Below are positions 32,760-44,985 of a stretch of 64,000 nucleotides of DNA, in pieces. A program made the position numbers and the translations under genes. Position 1 is the first letter of the stretch. Each line of letters begins with the position of its first letter. Location: the NCBI GenBank assembly GCA_030180135.1, contig CM058234.1:35746766-35810765 (forward strand), in the 5' to 3' direction. The stretch comes from Orychophragmus violaceus. Lineage: Eukaryota > Streptophyta > Magnoliopsida > Brassicales > Brassicaceae. Below the pieces are notes generated by a model. It was not told the origin of the DNA. It saw only the letters and a program-made list of their open reading frames with translations, and did no database searches.

Positions 32760-35700
32760 GCCATTAATCTGTTTATGTACCACCAAACTGGTCAGCTCTT
32801 AAATTCTGGTTACTTTTTAGTAATTTCATTGGGTTATAAACTACATTCGAGAAAGGAATGAATTTTTCTTTCTTTAAATAATAATTAAATCAATCTTGTG
32901 AAAGAGAGTTTTAAATTCAATAGACGGTGCCTTTCAAGAATGTACCAAAATTATAGTTAAATGCAAAAGTAGATCACAAATTATGATTTTTATATTTTCG
33001 TCATTTTCTATTGATATTGATATTGTCTATCATAGTTATTTACAAAGCAGATTTCTCAGAGAAGTCCAAGAAGTCTACTAATAATTTTTGGCAGTTTCAA
33101 ATGACTTAAGCAACATTTTTCTACCTCGTATTTACCATAATTTTATCATCATCAATTCTTCCAACTACTATGGATAACCGATGTTGAAGTTGTAAATGCT
33201 TCAACCACCTAAATTTAACTTTGTATAATCCATTATTTGTATCAAAAACTTTATATTCCTTTCAATCTTCTTTCTTTTCATCTCAAAAACTCTAAAATTT
33301 TAGTTTTAAAATTTTTAGAACTTTACCCTTTTCGGTGTTTCTTGCATTCGCAATGGCTGATTTTCTTTGTTGGTGGTTGAACTTTAAGTTATAGGCTGTC
33401 GAAGTAGGTAAAAATTGTCTCCGCGTAGTTTTCTTTCAATTTCCTGATATATGTCGTGATAGTAGACTTAGTTGAGCAATTAGAAGTATACTAGTCAACA
33501 TTTGTGTTAGTTTTGCAATTTGACTTTTTTGAAAAGTTTTTAAAATAGATTTTTTCTAGTATCAGGAAGTCTACGACTTCTCTTTGAAAACAAAAAAAGT
33601 AAAGTAGGCTTAGGTTAGTTTTGCATTTGACTTGTCAAAGTATTTTTTGTGAAGTCTGCGCCGGAAGTTTTCTGAAAATATGTCATTTTTGTATTTGACC
33701 AATCTTTGACTTTGGAGGTATACTTCCTCACTAGTCTACTTTAGTGTAGTTTTAGGTTGACCGCTCATTGGAGAATTGACCAGTGTATTAGACTTCGTGA
33801 CTTCTTCCCCGAAGTCTACAATTAATTTTGATATTTTCTTATCAACTCCAAAACTAACCCAAGTAGACTTCTGAGGGAAGTCTAATCGGATCGAATTTGC
33901 ATAGAAGTCTACTTTTGATTTTTTTTTAATTGCAAAAGTGACATTTTTGGAATAGACTGCTCACGGAGTCTACTTAACCTATGAAGTCTACTCCTTAAAA
34001 GTCAAAGTTTGCTCAAATGAAAAAATAACCCTTTAACTTTTGTAGACTTCTCTACGAAATCTACAACTTGATTTTAATTGCAAAAGTAACCTATTTGGAG
34101 ACATCGTGAACCTAGTAGATTTGTACGAGAATTCTACTACTTGTATTAGACTTCTCTACGAAGTGTACTCCTGACAAATCATACTAACATTATTTTCACG
34201 TCGCTAATTTAGAAAAAGGATTTTGTATACGATATATAATGAATTTGGAAGTTATTTTTTATGTTTGGTTTAGGTAATATATTTGCTTGTGAATGAATTT
34301 GACATGTTTATTCTATATAAATATGTATGAATCTTTTTTTAGTGAAACTGAGAAACTAATTTATTTATGGTAGATTTTTTGGAGAAGTCTACTTTTATAT
34401 TTATTTATTTTTTGCAAATGCATTTTAATGCTTATTTTTGATGATTTTTTTCAATTTTGACATTTTGGTAGGTATTGTTGGTATTTATATATAAGTTTCA
34501 TAAGATTATTTGTTATGGTTTAGCTTAAAATGATTTTATGATTTTATCATTTTTAGTAGATTTCAGTTGGAAATTGACCCAAGTAGATATGTATGAGAAG
34601 TCTACTAGGGGGAGTAGACTTCTACGAGAAGTCTACTTCCTACACATCATGCTGACATCATTTTTACGTCATTAATTTATAAAAAAGGCTTTCTATACAA
34701 TATATAATCAATTTGAATGTTATTTTTTAAATGTTTGGTTTAGGTAATATACTTGCTTGTGAATGAGTTTGAAATGTTTATTCCACATACATATGCATGA
34801 ATCTTTTTCTAGTGAAATTGAGAAACTAGCTCATTTATGGTAAATTTCTTGGAGAAATCTACTATTTTATTTAAATCTTCAAAATATGCACTTAGTACTT
34901 ATCTATAAAGATTTTTTCTGACATTTTGGATATATAATGTTAATATTTATGTATAATTTTCATAATATTATTTGGTATAGTTTAGATTTTATCGATTTTA
35001 TTATTTTATTATTTTTGTAGAAATTTCATGTTGCATCATTTTTACGTTATGAATTTATACAAAAGGATTTTGTATACAATATATAATGAATTTGGATGTT
35101 CCTTTTTATGTTTGGTTTAGGTAATATACTTGTTTGTAAATGAGTTTGACATGTTTATTTCATATACATATGTATAAATCATTTGTCTAGTGAAATTGAG
35201 AAATTATCTCATTAATAGTAGGCTTCATGGTAAAGTTTACTGTCGACACATCATGCTGACATGATTTTGACGTCTTTAATTTATAGAAAAGGCTTTTGTA
35301 TACAATAATTATAGAACTTTGAATATTTTTTTATGTTTTGTTTAGCTAATATATTTGTTGTGAATGTGTTTGACATGTTTATTCCATACACATTTCTATG
35401 AATTATTTTCTAGTTTAATTGTGAAATTAGTTTATTAGTAGTAGACTTCATGAAAAAATCTACTCTAATATGTTTGGTCTTGTTTTGTTTTACATGAAAT
35501 GACTAAGTTGTCTATGAAAAATGGATGTTAAAAACTTTTCAAGGCATTTTGATGTGGATAATCGTAAAGGAGATAAAAAAAAAAAATTCTTCTTGAGAGA
35601 TGGCTTTTGTTGTTATATGAGATTATCATGTTTATGTTTAGAATTTAATTTTCATAAGTTATTAGAATTTTATCTCATATAAATTAGAATTCAAAAGAAG

Positions 35701-35938
35701 TTTCACAAACTTCATTTGTCTCACTTGTTTTCTCTTATTTTGGCTTATTTAAAATATTTATATGAAGAAAAAAATTGATTTATATGAGCAAATCACTAGT
35801 TTTCTATATGAGCAAATTACAATTAAATCAATTTTAGATAGATATAACAAATTCTATGTTAAGATATAAATAACCACAAGATATATATAACATATTCAAA
35901 TTAAGAAATTAAAATGTAATAAATAAATAGATTTCATA
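32760..35938. repeat. AT-rich intergenic field rich in GTAGACTTC / GAAGTCTAC
   Basis: No gene. From about 33050 to 35465 the 9-mer GTAGACTTC, its complement, or one-mismatch forms occur more than twenty times in both orientations, often as close inverted pairs able to fold. An example is 34614-34636, a 10-bp perfect stem with a 3-base loop. The same motif resumes at 60754 beyond LINE-2, so both belong to one field split by the LINE. Confidence 0.75.
34198..35470. repeat. four degenerate copies of a roughly 200-bp unit
   Basis: Units start near 34198, 34659, 35045 and 35270. Each begins CGTC/CGTT plus TAATTTA-like, continues TTTTGTATACAATATATAAT-like and TATGTTTGGTTTAGGTAATA, then GAATGAGTTTGACATGTTTA and CTAGTGAAATTGAGAAA, and ends in a GAAGTCTAC-type motif. 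Spacing between unit starts varies from about 225 to 460 bp because of intervening sequence. No coding potential. Confidence 0.8.
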
Positions 35939-35980
35939 TCAAAGACTTTTTTTTTTTTTACAACAAATTGCAAAAAGAAC

Positions 35981-38900
35981 CTAATTATCTAAATCCCATG
36001 CTGGTGGCTCCGGCCCAACATGAAAGATCCATGACTGTCTTAGACGTGCACGTCGTGCTAGCCCATCTGCTGTCATATTATTTGCTCGAGATATGTGCTT
36101 GATCTTGAATGTTGAGAAAAATCTCTTCCTTTGATCAAACTCTTCAATGTATCTTATGAAGACAGACCATTCATCTGGTTCCGACACAATCTTAACCAGG
36201 TATGAACAATCAGTTGCAAATGTGATATGAGGTTGCTGTAGAGACTTCATACAATCCATAGCCCAGATTAGTGCTTCGAATTCCGCATGAAGTGGTGTCT
36301 GACTTTGTCTGACGTTCCTTGCTCCCATCATAATATTTACTACACCTTCATAACAACTATACCACCCTTGACCTATAGTCATTGCCCCCTCTTTCCATGA
36401 GGCATCTACAAAACACCATTGAACAGGGTATACCAATTCATTTCCAGTTGGTCGTAAACCAATATGCTCGGTTTCAATTTCCTTGACAGCAAGCATATGC
36501 GCCTCTTCCCATAAGTTTGATTCAGTTTCTGCCAGTTTGACCGTGTCTGGGGGACTTTTATCAATTTGGCTATATACCATATCATTCCTGCTCTTCCAAA
36601 TGTACCATAGAATCCATGGATAGCTTTCTTTGTGTTAATCCGTTGGGATCCTCCAGAAGAGATAATCCATATTGGTAAATAAAGATTTCGAAGGGAATAT
36701 GTTTGGGTTTGCTGGAACTTGTGATAAAGCCCAAACTTTTCTAGCAGGTGGACATTGGAAGAGAACATGATTTGTTGTCTCATCCATTCCACAACGAACA
36801 TATCGTGTATCACACTTGATGCCTCTTGTATTGAGATTCTTTGTTGCCGATAAGAAACCTTGCTTGCCATATAAAGTGCCTTATTTTTTGGGGGGGGGGG
36901 GGCATTTTACCTTCCAAGAGAAAGCTTGTAGGGGTTTAATGTTTGGTCCCCACACTGTAGGTTGCTCACCAAGATCTGGTATATATCTCTCTGTTGCATA
37001 GCCTGACTTAATCGTGTATTTCCCAGATTTTGTGTAATGCCATCCCACCGAGTCCGGTCGATTAAAACGACTGAATGGGGTACTTTGAATTATCATTGCA
37101 TCCTCAGGATCAACCAATCTCTCGATTAACTCTGTGTTCCAGACCTGAGTTTGGTGATCGATCAGTTGATCCACCGTAAGTAGCACACTTGAAGTGTTGA
37201 GTTTTTGTTTTGCTGGTCTCGGGCGGTAGGCTGGAATCCAAGGGTCATTCCAAATTGAAATGGTTGCTCCTGTTCCCACCCTTTTGATAAGTTCTTTATT
37301 TACCAGAGATCTAGCTGAAATAATACTCTTCCATCCAAACGATGGTGAATATGTTCTTATCGGATCTAAAGGGTTCGTATTCCGGAAATATCTTCCTTTG
37401 AAGACCTTTGAGAATAATGTTCCTGGTTTTCCCATAAGTCTCCATAGTTGTTTTGCCAAGAATGATGTATTTGTGTCCCTGAATGCCCGGAATCCAATGC
37501 CACCTTCTTTCTTATCTTTACATAGTTTGTCCCATGCCAACCAATGCATTCCATAGTTTGTGCCTCCAGAACTCCACCAGAAGCGGGAAACCACACTTGT
37601 TAATTTCGATGTGACTGTTTTTGGTAACCGGAAACATGACATCACATGATTAGGCACTGCCGTAGCTACTGCTTTGATCATAACTTCCTTACCCCCTCTG
37701 GATAATAATTTAGTTGTCCACCCATTTACTCTGCCAGATAGTCTATCCTGTAAGTAGCCGAAAATCTGTGTTTTTGATCCACTCAAACATTCAGGAATTC
37801 CTAGATACATCCCCATACCCCCCACCGTACTGATTCCCAATATCGTCTCATCTCCTCCTTGACGGATTCTGCTACTTTGTGGCCGTATTGAATGGATGAT
37901 TTTGTGAAATTTATTTGTTGGCCCGAAACTTTCTCATAATTTTTAAGGATCCTCAAAATTGTCTCGCATTCCTCCTTTGTAGCTTTGCAGAAGAATAAGC
38001 TATCATCGGCAAATAAAAGATGTGATATCGATGGGCATTTCCTGGCCACCTTTAACCCTGTTAACTGATTATCCCGTTACGCCTTTTTAATATTTGATAT
38101 CAGTGCTTCTGTGCACATGATAAATAGATATGGTGATAAAGGATCACCCTGTCTTAGTCCCCTCTCTGGGATTATAGAACCATATGGTTGACCATTTATA
38201 AGTACCTTGTATGTAACCGAAGAAATACACTTCATAATTCTGTCGATCCATGTTGTTGCAAATCCCATTTTTCCAAGAAGGATCTCAATAAACGACCATT
38301 CAATCCGGTCGTACGCTTTACTCATGTCCGTTTTGATTGCCATAAATTTACCTTGACATGATTTATTTGTCCTTAGTCCATGAAACATCTCTTGTGCTAT
38401 AAGTATGTTATCCGAAATTAGTCTTCCTGCAACAAATGCTGATTGCGTCTCCGAGATCAGGCATGACATAAACCCTTCAACCGTTGGTATAATACCTTGG
38501 AAATGATCTTATATCCCACGTTACAAAGACTTATTGGCCTTAGTTCCGTCATTCTTGTTGGCCTTTCCGTTTTGGGTATCAAACAAATGTTTGTAGTATT
38601 TATCCGTGGGTCCAGAATCCCTTCCTGTATAAACATGTTTACCCATCGAGTGATTTCCTTCTTCACAATCGGCCATGATTGCTGGAAGAACAGTGTCGTC
38701 ATCCCATCCGGCCACGGTGCCTTCTCTGGGTGCATCATGAATAATGCCCTCCTTACTTCCTCCTCCGTGGCCATAGCCATCAATTTCTCGTTCATACTTG
38801 AATTTATTGATACAGGAATCTCCTGTAAGAATTCCTCAAAGTCCTCCGGGTTGGTCGAAGTAAATAAATCCTCAAAATAATCAATCGCTATTTGTTCTAT

Positions 38901-39309
38901 TTCATTCTCCTTTGTTACCCAATCCCCATTAGAATTTTGGAGTCCCACTATTCTGTTGCGTGCTCGTCTTTGTTTCGTTAGCGCGAAGAAGAATTTTGTA
39001 AACCGATCCCCATCTGTGTGCCAGAGATTTCGACTTTTTTGTTTCCAAAAGAATTCTTCGTCTCTATACGCCTCCTTGAGTTTTCCTGTAATTTCCATAA
39101 CCTCTGCCTAGGTCCGGGAATTATCTTTTTGGACCTCCTCGAGGGCTTGTTGTAGTTCTTTAATTTTATCTTTATTATATGGCAAATTTTGTTTCCTCCA
39201 TTTTGAGAGTCCATGTCGACACCTGCTTATCCTAGTAACCACATCCACCTCTGGACCTTCATCAGTACTCTCCCATCCTGCTTTTATTGTTTCCATTAGG
39301 CCATCTTTT
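35981..39309 (-). pseudogene. LINE-2 ORF2, 3' part: RT, zinc region and RNase H
   Basis: In order on the minus strand: linker (39309-39100), then RT from 39098 with TDGDRFTKFFFALTKQRR, HPEKAPWPDGMTTLFFQQ and LRPISLCNVGYKIISKVL (38524). RT continues with QSAFVAGRLISDNILIAQE and KTDMSKAYDRIEW (38310, first catalytic Asp), then GLRQGDPLSPYLFIMC and the FADDSLFFCKA box (about 38010). The thumb and connection region with YLGIPE is at 37840-36881. The RNase H domain is at 36580-35981 (FVDASWK, HAEFEAL, TDCSYLV and NMTADGLA give the D-E-D-D set). Frame breaks occur near 38470, 38070, 37840 and at a 12- to 13-G homopolymer (about 36889-36901). This RNase H is absent from LINE-1, so the two LINEs are different lineages. 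Confidence 0.9.
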
Positions 39310-39314
39310 CCCAC

Positions 39315-40674
39315 TGATAACAAAGATTTTTGCAATCCTTTGAGGTACCAATTCCTCAAGCTTATCGTAGTAGCTTTGAGGTATCAAACCTATTCTGGGA
39401 TGGATAAAACCAATAAGCAAACACTAAACCTTCAGAGTCAAATCAAACAATTTGGTTTTTAGTTTCTAACAATCCTAACAAAAGCAAATCAAACCGAAGT
39501 AAACAAAATCAAATAAACAAACGATTCAATCAATGACAAGAATAAGGCCCAAGGGTTAAGGTCAACGGATAGGTGACTCGGGATGATCAAGGAATCCTAA
39601 TTCAAACTTCTAAAAGCTAATCTCCTAGCAAGGAACACACCAAGTAAATCAGTTTAATCTCTTAATACCAATTCTTCACTTAATCTTAACTCAAGAACAA
39701 ATCATCATCTGTGAATTAAAATCAAACGAGCATTCAAACAGGTTCCAATCAGCAAACAATCACTCTAGACATACATTTTCATGTGCTAGAATGTGAAAGT
39801 CCTAACAAAGCTAAATACTGGAATTTCATCGAACATGTTGTGAACAAGAAATTCTAAACATCCTAACCAATGTGATCAAGATTAATTAGGCATTAAGCAC
39901 ACTTTGCTAGATGAGATCTTAAACAATTAACCACTAGAAATCCATTGATCACCCCAAATCAACCTAATCCTACCTAACCCATAAGCCTATGGAGAACTAC
40001 TCACTAATCATAACTAGATCAACAAAACTCATATGAATAGAGTTGATCATGGAGATTGGTGAGAGATTGAGAGATTTGTAGAAGGAATAACAAAGAAAAT
40101 ACTAGATTAATCTCAAGAATCAAATTTGTTCTTACAAAAGAGTTTAGAACATCAAAAACAGCTTAAGGAACAAAAAGAAATAGGTTTTTGGCTTAAATAG
40201 TCTAAAGGGTGCGATCCGGGTCAACCCGGAACAAACCGGGTGTTGACTCGGATCCGGTACATCTTCTGGGGCGCGTATCGGCCCGGCCAGCCGATATCCG
40301 GGCCGATATCGAGTCTCGGATTTATTTGGCACAAGCCGTATCGGCTCATCCACCCGATATCCCAGCCGATATGGCTCCTTCCGAATTAAACAGAGAGCGT
40401 GTATCGGCCTGCAAGCCGATATCTTGGCCGATATGACCTCCTGCTGCCTCTTTCTTGGTCCTTCAAGCTCCAAACTCCCCATCCAGCTCCAAATCATCTG
40501 CAAAAAACACAAGGAAACACTCCAAATGCAAGCCTAAAGTGCCTACTCCTAGTCCTAAACAACTCTAGACTCTAGATGTGACAATGACTCAACAAAATGG
40601 TATGAATGATGGAGAAAAGAAGTCAAAACAAGAACTATATACAAACCTAAATGCATGAAAATGTATGAATATCA
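39315..40674 (-). repeat. LTR 1 of element E (3' LTR)
   Basis: 1360 bp. On minus it starts TGATATTCATAC and ends TTTGTTATCA. It contains a CCGATAT/ATATCGG cluster at 40262-40436. It has private variants in its low-coordinate half compared with LTRs 2 and 3. Confidence 0.95.
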
Positions 40675-42305
40675 ATTCCCCCAAACTTGAATCTTGCTTG
40701 TCCACAAGCAAGCATTAGTCAATCACAACAGGTTGGGAGAAAGGTTTGAAGGCGGGAGCTCATATCCAAAGACAAAACTGAGATCAACAAGTTCCAATTC
40801 GAGTCAACGTCACCAAGATGCAACCAAATTAGGCTTACTCCAAAAATTTAGCCATGCTCATCAAGACAAAACTCTTAGCTCAATTCTCAACCTAGACAAG
40901 CATTCCTATCAACTAGCTCTTTAACATTCATTAGGTTTTCAAGTGGATCTTACTCAATGCAAGGTGATCAAACTCATTTGGCAAAGGGACAAGGTTTTGA
41001 GATTAAAGTGATCTCAATAAAAAGAGGGGTTTATTCCAAAAGCATGAAGGTTCTCTCATAAAGAAGTGAATGAGCTATAGTAAAATGCTAAGAGTTAGAG
41101 GCAATTGGTGCATACTAGGTTGATTTCTATCTACCCATGCCCCAATTACTTCTTCTCCTAATCTAGCCCACCTAAATGGATACTACCCTTGACCAAGGCT
41201 ATTTTTGCCTCATCCCCTTTTCTCAATCAGATACCTTCCAATCAAACTCCCCAAGGATCAATAAAGACTTTTCAAAACAGTGGCAAATCTTTTCTTTTTA
41301 ACTTAGCTCAAATCTTTCTTTAGCAATGGTCTCTTTTCTTTCTTTAAGGTGAGCCTTTGGCTTCTTTTCATTTCAAAATATGAGACACTTTTCTTTTCTT
41401 TAAACACATAAGAGCTTTTCTTCTTTTAAAACACTTTGCCAACAAACATAAGATCCCAACCAAAATCCCTTTCATTCTTTCTTTTCTTTACTCTCTTTCT
41501 CCTTTCCCAATTCCTCCCCCAAACTTGGATTCTAGCCTATTGCAAAGCTAAAGGTGCTGAGCTTGCACTATATGGAAATTTCCCCTAGTCGACTCATACT
41601 CAACACTTTTTACCTAGCTCATTCAAGAAAATAGGCCTACCTCTCAACAAGAGTGTTTATGGTTTGAAAGAAGGGTGGCGAAAGGTATGGAGTCTATTCA
41701 AGCAGGCGAGAGTGGTAAAAGGGATAAGAATGCTTGAATATTTTCAGAGTATCCATGAGTTTAACACACAAAGCATGAGCAAGATAATTAGATGTCATCA
41801 TTAAAGTTCTCACTTAGGTAGAGCTAGTGTCAATTCAAAGCCTATTTCAGTTTCAAACCAAGTTTCAAAGCAAGCAATCCGAGCATGGTTCGTCTTAACT
41901 TTCTAGCCTTTCTTGAATTGCAATCTTAGTACAATCAACTAGCTCAAACAACTAGCATAAAGAACAAGTCATCACTCAATAATTCTTACAAGGAAATTCA
42001 ATCATTGCTCCCTATGCATGCGTCCTATATGATGCAACTAGACTCGATCCTATGATGCAAGTGCAACTACATGCTTTCTTTTTGAAATTTTTTGAAATTT
42101 TTTCAATTTTTTTGGTTTTTTTTTCTATGCCATAAATGAAATGCATGAGACTCAAGTGATATAAAAGAAAAATAAGATGAAAAGAAACATGATTAGCAAC
42201 TGGTCTCTCCCCCAAACTTAAATCACACAGTCCCTTGTGTGAAAGAAGCAAGGAAGAAAAACCGGGAAAACAAACAAATGCAAGAAAAGAAAAGAGGCAA
42301 AATAT
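40675..42305 (-). other. element E internal copy 1, non-coding 3' part
   Basis: Begins with the polypurine tract CAAGTTTGGGGGAAT (minus) next to LTR 1. A second CAAGTTTGGGGGA-like tract is at about 41516 and a TTTAAGTTTGGGGGAGA tract at about 42211. The region is pyrimidine-rich on plus, with small shadow frames only. Confidence 0.7.
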
Positions 42306-42591
42306 TTACAAAGGTTGGAGTGTTACTTGGAGAGTGGAATGGAGAGGAGGAATGGGAGGTGGAAGCATCTTTGATTTGGCATGAGACTTCCCCAATATTA
42401 GACCATTGCATTGGCTTCTCATCCTTAGATGTAGTATTGAAGTCCCTTGCTCAATCCCAAAACTCATTCCCTTCTTCTTTGCATTTATCCCAAAGCTCCT
42501 CAAAAAGATAGACATGGGAATTCCTCCCAAGTGAGCTTGTTTTGAGTCACTAAGCTTGACTATCCCTTCACTCTTTTTGGTTAGGGGTGTG

Positions 42592-43491
42592 TCATGAGTT
42601 TGTATCACCGGGATCATACTCATCGTAGAACCGCCCCCTAAACTCCTTCATCCTTATTTTCTCAAAAGGGATCTTCCTTGGATCATGAAAGCTTGGTGAT
42701 ATGGTGGAGACTATATGAAGGTAGTTGTGAAAGGCTTGAGCCATTGGATATCCATCTTCTTCATCCTCCTTGAAGGATTCTTCATTGGGACCATCTTGTT
42801 TCTCCATAGGAATTCCTCCAATTGGCTTTTGCATGGTATTTGGTTGCTTTGGCACTTCTTCCATGATTGAGAGCTCATATTGTGTGCTCTCTTCCTTGAT
42901 CTCCTTGCACTTAACAACCAACCCATATTTATAGGGCTCTTCCTTATCTCTCACAACTTCTCTTACTCCTTCATTATTGCTATTGGTTGAATGATCCATG
43001 AATGTCTCTTCATCATCCTCTTCTTCATACTCAATCACAAGATCTTCACCAACAGTGCAACCAAGAAGCATTTCAAATTCCTTGATAGTCTCTTCAGCTT
43101 CTTTCAAGAACTTATCTTGGAATTGAGCATTCTCCTCATGTGTTGGCTCAACAATACTTGCATCTTGAGGCAGATGAGCAAAATCATTGTTGATCATCCT
43201 TAAGCTCTCATTGTACCTCTCTTGTCCTTCCAATGCCATTCTTGCCAAGTTGAGAAGCTCTTCATCACATGATTGGGAGGAGTAAGATGCTTCATGCTCA
43301 TGCTCCATGCTCCAAGATTGGTATCCATCACCATATCCATATTGGTACTCATGAGAATAGTACTCATTTGGAAGATCACCTTGATAAGTGGATGTGCTTT
43401 CAAAACCATGATGGCTTGTAGGGTCCCAAGGCAACTCTCTTTCTTGATCTTCTAGCATAGCCCTCAACATTAAAGCTATCATTGAAGCCAT
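42592..43491 (-). CDS. gag-like ORF of element E, copy 1
   Basis: 299 residues from the ATG at 43491 (MASMIALMLRAMLEDQ). It is acidic, with a Tyr/Ser/Gln/His-rich stretch (about residues 30-80), a helical segment EELLNLARMALEGQERY, and long Glu/Asp runs (about 155-175). It ends FYDEYDPGDTNS. No zinc knuckle, protease or RT motif is visible. A second short frame just downstream (42623-42306), containing AHLGGIPMSIF, may be a 3' continuation in another frame. Similar acidic proteins occur in plant LARD elements. Role unknown, possibly structural for particle packaging (inference). It is intact and nearly identical in copy 2. Confidence 0.6.
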   Translation of the reverse strand: MASMIALMLRAMLEDQERELPWDPTSHHGFESTSTYQGDLPNEYYSHEYQYGYGDGYQSWSMEHEHEASYSSQSCDEELLNLARMALEGQERYNESLRMINNDFAHLPQDASIVEPTHEENAQFQDKFLKEAEETIKEFEMLLGCTVGEDLVIEYEEEDDEETFMDHSTNSNNEGVREVVRDKEEPYKYGLVVKCKEIKEESTQYELSIMEEVPKQPNTMQKPIGGIPMEKQDGPNEESFKEDEEDGYPMAQAFHNYLHIVSTISPSFHDPRKIPFEKIRMKEFRGRFYDEYDPGDTNS

Positions 43492-43625
43492 GCTCTCTTC
43501 CTTATGATTGTACCTTGCAAAAACAACAAACACTTGAAAGAGAGTTAGTAACCAAGACTTGAACTAAATAGGAATAGAAAACGAATTGATATATCCAGAA
43601 TCCCAAAATGGCAACGGCGCCAAAT

Positions 43626-44985
43626 TGATAACAAAGATTTTTGCAATCCTTTGAGGTACCAATTCCTCAAGCGTATCGTAGTAGCTTTGAGGTATCGAAC
43701 CTATTCTGGGATGGATAAAACCAATAAGCAAACACTAAACCTTCAGAGTCAAATCAAACAATTTGGTTTTTAGTTTCTAACAATCCTAACAAAAGCAAAT
43801 CAAACCGAAGTAAACAAAAGCAAATAAACAAACGATTCAATCAATGACAAGAATAAGGCCCAAGGGTTAAGGTCAACGGATAGGTGACTCGGGATGATCA
43901 AGGAATCCTAATTCAAACTTCTAAAAGCTAATCTCCTAGCAAGGAACACACCAAGTAAATCAGTTTAATCTCTTAATACCAATTCTTCACTTAATCTTAA
44001 CTCAAGAACAAATCATCATTTGTGAATTAAAATCAAACGAGCATTCAAACAGGTTCCAATCAGCAAACAATCACTCTAGACATACATTTTCATGTGCTAG
44101 AATGTGAAAGTCCTAACAAAGCTAAATACTAGAATTTCATTGAACATGTTGTGAACAAGAAATTCTAAACATCCTAACCAATGTGATCAAGATTAATTAG
44201 GCATTAAGCACACTTTGCTAGATGAGATCTTAAACAATTAACCACTAGAAATCCATTGATCACCCCAAATCAACCTAATCCTACCTAACCCATAAGCCTA
44301 TGGAGAACTACTCACTAATCATAACTAGATCAACAAAACTCATAGGAATATAGTTGATCATGGAGATTGGTGAGAGATTGAGAGATTTGTAGAAGGAATA
44401 ACAAAGAAAATACTAGATTAATCTCAAGAATCAAATTTGTTCTTACAAAAGAGTTTAGAACATCAAAAACAGCTTAAGGAACAAAAAGAAATAGGTTTTT
44501 GGCTTAAATAGTCTAAAGGGTGCGATCCGGGTCAACCCGGAACAAACCGGGTGTTGACCCGGATCCGGTACATCTTCTGGGGCGCGTATCGGCCCGGCCA
44601 GCCGATATCCGGGCCGATATCGAGTCTCGGATTTATTTGGCACAAGCCGTATCGGCTCATCCACCCGATATCCCAGCCGATATGGCTCCTTCCGAATTAA
44701 ACAGAGAGCGTGTATCGGCCTGCAAGCCGATATCTTGGCCGATATGACCTCCTGCTGCCTCTTTCTTGGTCCTTCAAGCTCCAAACTCCCCATCCAGCTC
44801 CAAATCATCTGCAAAAAACACAAGGAAACACTCCAAATGCAAGCCTAAAGTGCCTACTCCTAGTCCTAAACAACTCTAGACTCTAGATGTGACAATGACT
44901 CGACAAAATGGTATGAATGATGGAGAAAAGAAGTCAAAACAAGAACTATATACAAACCTAAATGCATGAAAATGTATGAATATCA
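43626..44985 (-). repeat. LTR 2 of element E (middle, recombinant)
   Basis: 1360 bp. Where LTR 1 and LTR 3 differ, the low-coordinate half of LTR 2 follows LTR 3 and the high half mostly follows LTR 1, with a switch between about 44352 and 44525. Confidence 0.95.
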
